5,876 nucleotides of DNA from Alistipes sp. GTDB taxonomy: Bacteria > Bacteroidota > Bacteroidia > Bacteroidales > Rikenellaceae. Position numbers and translations under genes: made by a program. Of the stretch, positions 1 through 5,876 are shown piece after piece (the stretch's first letter is position 1; each line of letters opens with the position of its first letter). The notes below the pieces were generated by a model that did not search any database, was not told the DNA's origin, and worked only from the letters and a program-made list of their open reading frames with translations. The stretch covers positions 1 through 5,876 of the forward strand of contig JAGBIR010000131.1 of the NCBI GenBank assembly GCA_017934845.1. The letters are read 5' to 3'.

Positions 1-936
1 GTCGGTGGTGATAGCGCAGTCGGGCATATAGCGGCGGATGGCAGCTACGCGGTCGAGATACCACTCGCGGGTATATTTTCTATTCATACGCTCCAGCATA
101 ACGCTCGAGCCAGACTGTGCAGGCAGATGAATTGCACGACAGATATTGGGCATCGAAGCCATAACCTCCAGCAACTTATCGCTCATATCCTTCGGGTGCG
201 ACGTAGCAAATCTCACGCGCAACATAGGCGAAATCTCGGCAACCATCTTCAGCAGCGTCGGGAAATCGACCTCACCCGTACGATACGAGTTTACATTCTG
301 ACCCAACAGCGTCACCTCGCGATAGCCATTCTCGAACAGGGTGCGAGCCTCGGCAACAATCGTCTCGGCATCGCGGCTACGCTCACGGCCACGCGTATAA
401 GGTACTACGCAATAAGAACAGAAGTTATTACAGCCACGCATAATTGCCACATAGGCACTCACGCCATTCTTATCCAGACGCACGGGAGCAATCTCGGCAT
501 AGGTCTCCTCCTGCGACAGCAGCACATTCACACCCTTACCGCCACTCTCGGCATCGCGCACCAAGCGAGGCAAGTCACGATAGGCATCGGGGCCTGCAAC
601 GATATCTACGGCCAAATCGCCCTCCAGCAACTGCTCCTTCAATCGCTCGGCCATACATCCTATAATACCGATTTTCAACGAAGGTTTCTGCTTACGCAGG
701 CGTCGCATCTCGGTCAAACGCCCCCAAATACGCTGCTCGGCATTATCTCGAATCGAGCAGGTATTTATAAGGATTATATCGGCCTCCGTAATCTCCTCTG
801 TATAGAAATAGCCCTCTTGCTGCATTATCGACACAACGATCTCCGAATCGCCGACATTCATCTGGCAGCCATAGGTTTCAATAAATATTTTCTTACCTTC
901 GCCTACAATAGGACGCAAAGAATTTATATTAATCAT
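1..936 (-). CDS. miaB: tRNA-2-methylthio-N6-dimethylallyladenosine synthase MiaB, C-terminus cut by window edge
   Basis: Radical-SAM methylthiotransferase that adds a methylthio group at C2 of N6-isopentenyladenosine-37 in tRNAs reading UNN codons; a cytosolic enzyme with two [4Fe-4S] clusters. I translated the minus strand from the ATG at 936-934: 312 codons stay open to position 1. The N-terminal UPF0004 domain shows the three cluster cysteines C24 (TYGCQMN), C60 (NTCSIR) and C94 (GCMAER). The radical-SAM motif C169-x3-C173-x2-C176 sits in [19 protein letters not shown], followed by LLGQNVNSY. These motif variants favour MiaB over the relatives RimO and MtaB. Family members are about 430-460 residues, so the end of the radical-SAM domain and the TRAM domain lie beyond the left edge. 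It starts 15 bp after the yitT stop, so co-transcription is likely. No Shine-Dalgarno sequence is visible, as usual in Bacteroidota. Confidence 0.96.
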   Translation of the reverse strand, partial: MININSLRPIVGEGKKIFIETYGCQMNVGDSEIVVSIMQQEGYFYTEEITEADIILINTCSIRDNAEQRIWGRLTEMRRLRKQKPSLKIGIIGCMAERLKEQLLEGDLAVDIVAGPDAYRDLPRLVRDAESGGKGVNVLLSQEETYAEIAPVRLDKNGVSAYVAIMRGCNNFCSYCVVPYTRGRERSRDAETIVAEARTLFENGYREVTLLGQNVNSYRTGEVDFPTLLKMVAEISPMLRVRFATSHPKDMSDKLLEVMASMPNICRAIHLPAQSGSSVMLERMNRKYTREWYLDRVAAIRRYMPDCAITTD

Positions 937-951
937 AGTCCAATATTAAAA

Positions 952-1950
952 TTAATCAGAGAGCATTGACTCCTTCTCGGGGAATGGTTTGAAGCCCTCA
1001 CCATAAGTATCATAAGCATCCGTCACGACAAGGAATGCCGTAGGATCGATCTCCTTAATCTTACGCTGCATCTGCGCCACCTCGCGACGGCTTACAACCA
1101 AGAATATCATCTCCTTATCATCGCGGCTATACATACCCGACGCCTTGATATAGGTTGCACTGCGATCCATATCCTTGATGATATACTCGCGCAACTCCTC
1201 CGAGTGCTGATTACTAATGATAAACAACAATTTATCGTACGACGCACCATCGATTGCATAGTCGATAACGCGCGAAGCAACAAAGATACAAATCAACGAA
1301 TAGAGCGACAAGAGCCAGCCTCCCGACTCGCCACCGCCCTCTACGCCGACGCCAAATCCAATGACTATCAAACCGGCCAGCACTACAATCGAATCGACCA
1401 ACAACACGCCACGCGAGAATTTAATCTTAAGGAAGCGGTTGAGGATCATAGCTACGATGTCGGTTCCGCCCGTTGTAGCATCACCGCGCACCACGATGCC
1501 CAATCCCAAACCAAGCACCGAGCCGCCCAAAATACAAGCCAGCATCAAGTGATCCGACAAATCTACCGCACCACCCAACAGCTGCGAGGGGTCCAGCGCT
1601 TGCAAAGCCTCCTTTGTAGGATAAACCAATGCCGAGAGGATATTCATTATACCCGGAATAAGGCATGAAGCCAAAAATGTACGACCACCAAACTGACGAC
1701 CAAATATCAGCAGGCCTGTAATCAGTAGCGGAACATCAAACATAGATCCGAAAGTACCCACCTGCACCGAGGGGAAGATATTGTGCAAAACGATACCCAT
1801 ACCATACACGCCTCCGGGCACAAAGTTATAAGGGTTGATAAAGAACACAAAGCTGGCCGACACCATAAAGCATCCGATGAAAATCAACGCCATATCACGC
1901 CACCACGCCAAGCTTGTAACAGACTCGATTACCGACTTTTTGAACGACAT
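952..1950 (-). CDS. YitT family membrane protein (DUF161 membrane part plus C-terminal DUF2179)
   Basis: 332-residue integral membrane protein of the YitT family; the transport substrate or other role of most members is unknown. The N-terminal part holds about five to six hydrophobic segments (roughly residues 19-38, 43-60, 70-84, 90-110, 135-154, 181-202 and 211-230, some possibly re-entrant). It also has the family's glycine-rich stretches PYNFVPGGVYG (40-50) and RGDATTGGTDIVA (155-167). From about residue 231 a soluble DUF2179-like domain begins (DGASYDKLLFIIS), continues through YIKASGMYSRDDKEMIFLVVSRRE, and ends with TDAYDTYGEGFKP. This layout and length match the family. The ATG at 1950-1948 precedes the first membrane segment by about 18 residues, and no SD is seen. 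It probably shares a transcript with miaB 15 bp downstream; I see no functional link between the two. Family assignment is confident, function is not. Confidence 0.93.
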   Translation of the reverse strand: MSFKKSVIESVTSLAWWRDMALIFIGCFMVSASFVFFINPYNFVPGGVYGMGIVLHNIFPSVQVGTFGSMFDVPLLITGLLIFGRQFGGRTFLASCLIPGIMNILSALVYPTKEALQALDPSQLLGGAVDLSDHLMLACILGGSVLGLGLGIVVRGDATTGGTDIVAMILNRFLKIKFSRGVLLVDSIVVLAGLIVIGFGVGVEGGGESGGWLLSLYSLICIFVASRVIDYAIDGASYDKLLFIISNQHSEELREYIIKDMDRSATYIKASGMYSRDDKEMIFLVVSRREVAQMQRKIKEIDPTAFLVVTDAYDTYGEGFKPFPEKESMLSD

Positions 1951-2054
1951 AGTTTGAATTATATTAGGTTTATATTCGTAAATTTCTGCTCTACATTCAC
2001 TTTTTCATTGTGTTTCAAACCGCTCCAATTACATATTGCGACTTTTTGGCGGTG

Positions 2055-2087
2055 TAAAGATAATATTTTTTCGGAAAAACACACAAT
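2055..2087 (-). promoter_or_regulatory. Candidate promoter for yitT-miaB
   Basis: On the minus strand 2062-2055 reads TATCTTTA, one base off the Bacteroidota -7 consensus TAnnTTTG. An ATTG at 2087-2084 could serve as a weak -33 element, 21 bp upstream. It lies between the nuclease terminator and the yitT start, implying a leader of about 100 nt. The position fits and the match is only partial, so this is a candidate. Confidence 0.45.
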
Positions 2088-2119
2088 TTATCACAAGACA
2101 AAAGCGGCCTCATCGCAAC

Positions 2120-2160
2120 AAAAAGAGCGAATGACCGAAATTTATCAGCCATTCGCTCTT
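2120..2160 (-). terminator. Intrinsic terminator after the rho-nuclease unit
   Basis: A perfect 11-bp inverted repeat, 2160-2150 and 2133-2123 (AAGAGCGAATG / CATTCGCTCTT), encloses a 16-nt loop. On the minus strand its 3' arm runs into a short T tract (down to 2120). It begins 22 bp downstream of the nuclease stop codon and precedes the yitT leader, so it should separate the two transcription units. The stem is only moderately GC-rich and the loop is large, so read-through is possible. Confidence 0.8.
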
Positions 2161-2182
2161 AAAGCATTTAGTTGGTGTTCTC

Positions 2183-2956
2183 CTACTTATAAATCTCGGT
2201 AAGCAGCGCAGCCAGACGCAAACCTCCGCGAAGGAACTGTTGTTCGATTACGGGTGCATATTTTGCAACCTCGTCATACGAAAGTCGCGCGCCCTCGGGC
2301 GTTGCAGCATAAATCTCCTCTGCAATCGCGTGAGTCTGCTTGAACCAATCCTCTACACTACCCTCCTGAATTGCACGTTTCGTCCTCTTATCGACGATAT
2401 CAATCTGTCGCTGCCACTCGGTATAGGTCCAATTATGAGCCGACTCAACGAGCGATGAATCCCATATTGAGTGCAGGTTTGCCTGACGGCCAAAATACAA
2501 CACCTTTACGCCGTTGCCGCCTCTATCTGCCTTACGACCAGCGTGCATCGGGCAATGCATATCACCGACCAAGTGAATCAACATTCTTAAAGCTATATTC
2601 TCCTGCTCGGCCGTAAGCGTTTTGCTCTTCAGTTGTGCTACAAGGTCGTTTACAGCCTTCACAACATCGCCACTCTCCAGACGAGGCATCGTTTCGAATG
2701 TATAGCCAACATCGATATTGGCATAGTGCCAAGTCTTCGTATAAGCATACTCCTCGGTATGGCTGGCATTATCCAACCAATTGGAATAATAGACAAGTGA
2801 ATGACCCTCCAAAGCGCGCGTAACACGCTTGGCAACGCACGACGGAAGATTACACTCCGCCACATAAGCGACCACATCGTGACCCTTCTGTCCCCACGCA
2901 AAGGCATCGGTAGTGAAGGCCAGCACCAAAAGTGCAGCGATAAAAAATCTCTTCAT
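2183..2956 (-). CDS. Secreted S1/P1-family zinc nuclease
   Basis: 257-residue nuclease of the S1/P1 family: trinuclear-zinc enzymes that cleave single-stranded DNA or RNA and often act as 3'-nucleotidases. The first 20 residues form a typical Sec signal (KR, hydrophobic core, then DAFA before W21). No cysteine lies at the cleavage site, so it is not a lipoprotein; periplasmic or exported location is inferred. In P1 the mature N-terminal Trp is itself a zinc ligand, and W21 is exactly placed for this. All nine expected ligands can be assigned: W21, H26, D62, H77, H128, D132, H138, H162 and D166 (WGQKGHD, NWLD, TWHYAN, HLVGDMHCPMH, LHSIWD). C35 and C40 could form a disulfide. It starts 12 bp after the rho stop with no promoter room between, so it is probably read from the rho promoter, and an intrinsic terminator follows. 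The actual substrate is unknown; phosphate or nucleoside scavenging is a reasonable guess. Confidence 0.94.
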   Translation of the reverse strand: MKRFFIAALLVLAFTTDAFAWGQKGHDVVAYVAECNLPSCVAKRVTRALEGHSLVYYSNWLDNASHTEEYAYTKTWHYANIDVGYTFETMPRLESGDVVKAVNDLVAQLKSKTLTAEQENIALRMLIHLVGDMHCPMHAGRKADRGGNGVKVLYFGRQANLHSIWDSSLVESAHNWTYTEWQRQIDIVDKRTKRAIQEGSVEDWFKQTHAIAEEIYAATPEGARLSYDEVAKYAPVIEQQFLRGGLRLAALLTEIYK

Positions 2957-2968
2957 ATTTTAGTTAGT

Positions 2969-4744
2969 TTATTGATTCATAGTTGCAAGGAACTCCTCGT
3001 TGCTGGTAGTCAAGCCCATCTGCTTTTGCAGGAACTCCATAGCCTCGACGGTAGTCATCTCCGACAGATATTTACGCATAATCCACGTACGGCTCATAAC
3101 CTCGCGCGAGAGCAACAGATCCTCGCGACGCGTTCCCGACGCAATAACATCCACTGCGGGATATACGCGCTTATTCGAGAGCTTACGATCCAACTGCAAC
3201 TCCATATTACCCGTACCCTTAAACTCCTCGAAGATAACCTCATCCATCTTCGAGCCGGTATCGATCAGAGCCGTAGCGATAATTGTCAACGAGCCCTTCT
3301 CCTCGGTATTACGTGCTGCACCAAAGAAACGCTTGGGTTTGTGCAGAGCGTTGGCATCCACACCTCCCGACAACACCTTACCCGACGCTGGCTGCACCGA
3401 GTTATAAGCACGCGCCAGACGAGTAATAGAGTCGAGGAAAATAACCACATCGTGGCCACACTCAACCATTCGCTTCGCCTTCTCCAACACCATCTCGGCA
3501 ACCTTGACGTGACGCGATGCCTGCTCATCGAACGTAGATGCCACAACCTCGGCCTTAACATTACGCGCCATCTCGGTAACCTCCTCGGGACGCTCGTCGA
3601 TAAGCAATACAATCATATAAACCTCAGGGTGGTTGTCGGCAATAGCATTTGCTATCGATTGCAGCAACATTGTTTTACCCGTCTTGGGCTGCGCCACAAT
3701 CAAGCCACGCTGACCCTTTCCGATTGGAGAGAATAGATCTACTACTCGATTCGACAACGAGTTATGTCCATTGCCCGTAAGATTAAACTTCTCGCTCGGG
3801 AAGAGTGGTGTCATATACTCAAACTGCACTCTATCTCGCACATTTTCAGGCTCCAAACCATTAATCAGATTTACCCTAACAAGCGGGAAATACTTCTCAC
3901 CATCCTTTGGCGGATGAATAACACCCGTAATAGTATCTCCGGGTTTAAGAGCAAAGAGTTTAATCTGCGAAGGCGATACATAAATATCATCCGGAGAGTT
4001 CAAATAGTTATAATCTGCCGAACGCAAAAATCCATAACCATCGGGCATAACCTCCAATACACCCTCGCCAATAATCTCGCCGGCAAAATAATCCTTTACC
4101 TGCTCACGTTGCACCTCTGCACTCTGCTCTTCAGCGGCGGCAACCTCTTCACTCTTCACTTCAGACTCGGCACCTTCTGCTTGCGACACAGCATCTGCAT
4201 TTGCTGCCTGCTGCTTCTCTGCCTCGCGAGCCTCCTGCTCCTTTTGAGCCTTTGGCTTACGACCTCGACGCTTGGGTTGGGCAACGCTCTCTACTGCTGG
4301 CTCTTTCGTACTCGCTGTATTCTCTTTCGATTCCTCTTGCTTGGGCTCTACGGCAACATCGGTTGGTACACCCTCCACGCGCGACAGGTTTACCACAATC
4401 GGCTCGGCTATCTTTCTTACCACTTCGCCCGAAGGCTTGTTCTCCTCGATTCTCAAGCTATTAACACGTGGACGACGGCCCCTTTTGCGAGGTGCTTCAG
4501 CCGGCACATCACCATCCGACGCAACCTCCTGATTCGTAGCGGCATTGCTATCGGCACTCTCAACAACAGGTCGTGCAACCTCCGCAGCGGCATCTCCTTC
4601 TACATTTATTTCAGCCTTTGTCACTTCGACAATTTTAGCTATTAGTTCTCTCTTTTTTAGCGTGGTATCCGTAATACCTAAAACCTTTCCAATTTCACGC
4701 AATTGAGCAATTGTCTTGCTCGTGAGAGTCTTCAAATCCTCCAT
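2969..4744 (-). CDS. rho: Transcription termination factor Rho with long disordered insertion
   Basis: Hexameric RNA-dependent ATPase/helicase that ends transcription at Rho-dependent sites. The order is: Rho_N helical domain (about 4-42, [18 protein letters not shown]); a low-complexity charged insertion (about 45-215); cold-shock-like RNA-binding domain (about 218-295, with DGYGFLRS and [11 protein letters not shown]); then the RecA-like ATPase domain. In the ATPase domain I see Walker [11 protein letters not shown] (351-360), Walker [11 protein letters not shown] (433-442), the Q-loop region [14 protein letters not shown], the R-loop region around [12 protein letters not shown], and the arginine-finger region LDRKLSNKR (R526). 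No key residue is missing. At 591 residues it is about 170 longer than E. coli Rho (419), all of it in the insertion, as is common in Bacteroidota. The ATG at 4744 begins just before Rho_N. A strong promoter match lies 67 bp upstream, and a nuclease gene follows after 12 bp. Confidence 0.98.
   Translation of the reverse strand: MEDLKTLTSKTIAQLREIGKVLGITDTTLKKRELIAKIVEVTKAEINVEGDAAAEVARPVVESADSNAATNQEVASDGDVPAEAPRKRGRRPRVNSLRIEENKPSGEVVRKIAEPIVVNLSRVEGVPTDVAVEPKQEESKENTASTKEPAVESVAQPKRRGRKPKAQKEQEAREAEKQQAANADAVSQAEGAESEVKSEEVAAAEEQSAEVQREQVKDYFAGEIIGEGVLEVMPDGYGFLRSADYNYLNSPDDIYVSPSQIKLFALKPGDTITGVIHPPKDGEKYFPLVRVNLINGLEPENVRDRVQFEYMTPLFPSEKFNLTGNGHNSLSNRVVDLFSPIGKGQRGLIVAQPKTGKTMLLQSIANAIADNHPEVYMIVLLIDERPEEVTEMARNVKAEVVASTFDEQASRHVKVAEMVLEKAKRMVECGHDVVIFLDSITRLARAYNSVQPASGKVLSGGVDANALHKPKRFFGAARNTEEKGSLTIIATALIDTGSKMDEVIFEEFKGTGNMELQLDRKLSNKRVYPAVDVIASGTRREDLLLSREVMSRTWIMRKYLSEMTTVEAMEFLQKQMGLTTSNEEFLATMNQ
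4100..4612 (-). other. Region of rho encoding a disordered insertion with two AT-hook-like patches
   Basis: Encodes about residues 45-215 of Rho, between Rho_N and the RNA-binding domain. It is rich in Ala, Glu, Lys, Gln and Ser, with almost no aromatic residues, so it should be unfolded. Two basic patches stand out against the acidic background: PRKRGRRPR (85-93, about 4466-4492) and PKRRGRKPK (157-165, about 4250-4276). Both resemble the R-G-R-P/K core of AT-hook nucleic-acid-binding motifs. The last part (about 166-213) is strongly Glu/Ala/Gln-rich and may form a charged helix. It stays in frame with folded Rho on both sides, so it belongs to the gene and is not an artefact. Confidence 0.85.
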
Positions 4745-4779
4745 ATATATAACTATTTATCAAATTCGTTGAGCAATAA

Positions 4780-4795
4780 ATAATCGAACGATTAT
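4780..4795 (-). promoter_or_regulatory. Palindrome at the start of the rho leader
   Basis: A perfect 7-bp inverted repeat with a 2-base centre (minus strand ATAATCG-TT-CGATTAT). If the promoter at 4811-4841 is used, transcription should start near 4804-4807, putting this palindrome about 10-25 nt into the rho mRNA. It could fold as a small 5' hairpin or be a dimeric-repressor site. It is AT-rich and short, and no T tract follows, so it is not a terminator. Confidence 0.4.
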
Positions 4796-4810
4796 CTTGA
4801 AACGATGATG

Positions 4811-4841
4811 CAAATATAATACAATTTTCAGTTACTTCAAA
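4811..4841 (-). promoter_or_regulatory. rho: Bacteroidota-type promoter for rho
   Basis: On the minus strand the -33 element TTTG (4841-4838) and the -7 element TATATTTG (4818-4811) are separated by 19 bp. This is an exact match to the consensus TTTG-N19to21-TAnnTTTG of the primary sigma factor of Bacteroidota. It leaves a leader of about 60 nt before the rho ATG and lies downstream of the gltD terminator, so rho and the nuclease gene should form one unit from here. Confidence 0.8.
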
Positions 4842-4968
4842 AAATCATTAGATATATTTTACAATCAAAATCGACATTTTTGCCACATTTCACAACAATT
4901 CTGCCGCACAAGAGCATTTTTATACTAAAAAACTGCCGCAGAGACTCCTCTACTACACTTTTGCGCAC

Positions 4969-5009
4969 AAAAAAGGTGGTGCTCCAAACACGTTGGAGCA
5001 CCATCTTTT
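4969..5009 (-). terminator. Intrinsic terminator after the glutamate synthase gene
   Basis: A perfect 11-bp stem (5003-4993 with 4987-4977, TGGTGCTCCAA / TTGGAGCACCA) has a 5-nt loop. It extends further through one A-C mismatch (on this strand) to the flanking A/T tracts. The 3' side on the minus strand is CC followed by six T (4974-4969), a classical Rho-independent terminator. The structure begins about 13 bp beyond the gltD stop. A-tracts on the other side would make it partly bidirectional, but no plus-strand gene needs it. Confidence 0.92.
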
Positions 5010-5021
5010 CTCATTACAATA

Positions 5022-5876
5022 CTACTTACTCTTTATATACTCATCGATTGCTCGCGCAGCCTTACGCCCTGCACCCATAGCGAGAATAACCGTAGCTGCT
5101 CCCGTTACGGCATCGCCACCCGCAAAGACACCCTCGCGCGTTGTAGCACCATCCTCCGTAGCTACAATGCATCCGCGACGCGTTGTCTCCAAACCCTCAG
5201 TCGTCTGTTTCAACAATGGATTTGGCGACGTACCCAACGCCATAATCACCACGTCGCACTCTACATTGAACTCCGAACCCTCTTTAACGATTGGCGAACG
5301 ACGACCGCTCTCATCAGGCTCTCCCAGCTCCATCTCGACACAGGTAATGCCCTTCACCCAGCCTTTCTCGTCGCCATACACACGCACGGGATTTGTCAGC
5401 ATCTTAAATTCAATACCCTCCTCCTTGGCGTGATGCACCTCCTCGACACGCGCGGGAAGTTCGGCCTCGCTACGACGATAGACAATCACAGCCTCGGCAC
5501 CCAGACGTTTAGCCGTACGCACAGCATCCATCGCTACGTTACCGCCACCGACAACAACAACTCGCTTACCAACATATATCGGAGTGTCATAATTCTCGTC
5601 ATAAGCTCGCATCAGATTAGCTCGCGTCAAGAACTCATTTGCCGACACCACACCATTCAGATTCTCGCCCTCGATACCCATAAATCGTGGCAGACCTGCA
5701 CCCGAGCCGATAAAGACAGCATCGAAGCCTTCGTCCTGCATCAGTGCATCGATTGTAACGGTACGTCCAACAACGACATCCGTTTCGAACTTCACGCCCA
5801 AATTACGCAGTTTACCCACCTCTCGCGCAACAATCTTCTCCTTCGGCAAACGGAATTCCGGAATACCATACACCAA
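5022..5876 (-). CDS. gltD: NADPH-dependent glutamate synthase small subunit (GltD/GltA type), N-terminus cut by window edge
   Basis: FAD/NAD(P)-binding flavoprotein that passes electrons from NADPH to the glutamate synthase reaction, or works in an Nfn-type transhydrogenase or related complex; cytosolic. The 284 visible codons enter at the right edge inside the gene: LVYGIPEFRLPK is an internal motif, so the TTG at 5876 is a leucine codon and not a start. The second Rossmann fold follows, VVVVGGGNVAMDAVRTAKR (106-124 of the fragment), with YRRSEAELPAR after it. The C-terminal FAD contact is GVFAGGDAVTGAATVILAMG (249-268). The GIPEFRLPK form resembles the single-polypeptide GltA/NfnB group more than E. 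coli GltD. The N-terminal cysteine motifs for iron-sulfur clusters are outside the window. In many Bacteroidota this module is fused to or adjacent to a ferredoxin-NADP reductase-like partner, which cannot be judged here. A strong terminator follows. Confidence 0.9.
   Translation of the reverse strand: MVYGIPEFRLPKEKIVAREVGKLRNLGVKFETDVVVGRTVTIDALMQDEGFDAVFIGSGAGLPRFMGIEGENLNGVVSANEFLTRANLMRAYDENYDTPIYVGKRVVVVGGGNVAMDAVRTAKRLGAEAVIVYRRSEAELPARVEEVHHAKEEGIEFKMLTNPVRVYGDEKGWVKGITCVEMELGEPDESGRRSPIVKEGSEFNVECDVVIMALGTSPNPLLKQTTEGLETTRRGCIVATEDGATTREGVFAGGDAVTGAATVILAMGAGRKAARAIDEYIKSK

Noticed and set aside
127..969. Plus-strand open frame of 280 codons opposite miaB
   Set aside because: It is fully antisense to a convincing miaB reading frame, its translation is His/Arg/Leu-rich with no recognisable domain, and it runs into the end of yitT. 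It is a shadow of the minus-strand codon bias.
2801..4645. Two long plus-strand open frames (2801-3736 and 3764-4645) opposite rho and the nuclease start
   Set aside because: Both lie antisense to highly conserved Rho and nuclease sequence, show compositionally odd translations with no domain, and lack a plus-strand promoter.
4901..4940. Repeated 8-mer CTGCCGCA at 4901-4908 and 4933-4940 in the gltD-rho intergenic region
   Set aside because: Only two short copies 32 bp apart, with little flanking similarity; not enough to call an operator or repeat element.
4880..5080. Small plus-strand open frame of 66 codons across the gltD terminator
   Set aside because: It runs through the terminator hairpin and into the gltD coding end, and its translation has no recognisable features.
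5874..5876. TTG at the right edge as a possible start of the glutamate synthase gene
   Set aside because: The residues that follow match an internal family motif (LVYGIPEFRLPK), so the gene continues beyond the window.

Overview
The window looks like ordinary chromosomal DNA from a Bacteroidales bacterium, possibly a gut Rikenellaceae/Alistipes-like lineage (the order is fairly secure, the family is a guess). The evidence is a Rho factor with the long charged insertion typical of Bacteroidota, a Bacteroidota-type promoter (TTTG-N19-TATATTTG) ahead of rho, no Shine-Dalgarno sequences before the starts, and the gene families present. All five genes lie on the minus strand, so the window reads biologically from right to left.

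From right to left: (1) 5876-5022, the C-terminal part of a GltD/GltA-type NADPH-dependent glutamate synthase small subunit, cut by the right edge and followed by a strong intrinsic terminator (about 4969-5009). (2) A 277-bp intergenic region holding that terminator, a near-perfect promoter (4811-4841) and a small palindrome at the start of the rho leader (4780-4795). (3) rho, 4744-2969, 591 codons, with a roughly 170-residue disordered insertion carrying two AT-hook-like basic patches. (4) An S1/P1-family secreted zinc nuclease, 2956-2183, only 12 bp after rho and probably in the same transcript, closed by an 11-bp-stem terminator (2120-2160). (5) A 232-bp intergenic region with a weaker candidate promoter (about 2055-2087). 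(6) A YitT-family membrane protein, 1950-952. (7) Fifteen bp later, miaB, 936 to beyond position 1, the tRNA methylthiotransferase, cut by the left edge.

The layout suggests three transcription units: gltD (end only), rho-nuclease, and yitT-miaB. I see no mobile element, CRISPR array, tRNA or rRNA, and no clearly new system. The points most worth a second look are the disordered AT-hook-like insertion of Rho, the tight coupling of rho to a secreted nuclease gene, and the palindrome that would sit at the 5' end of the rho mRNA.
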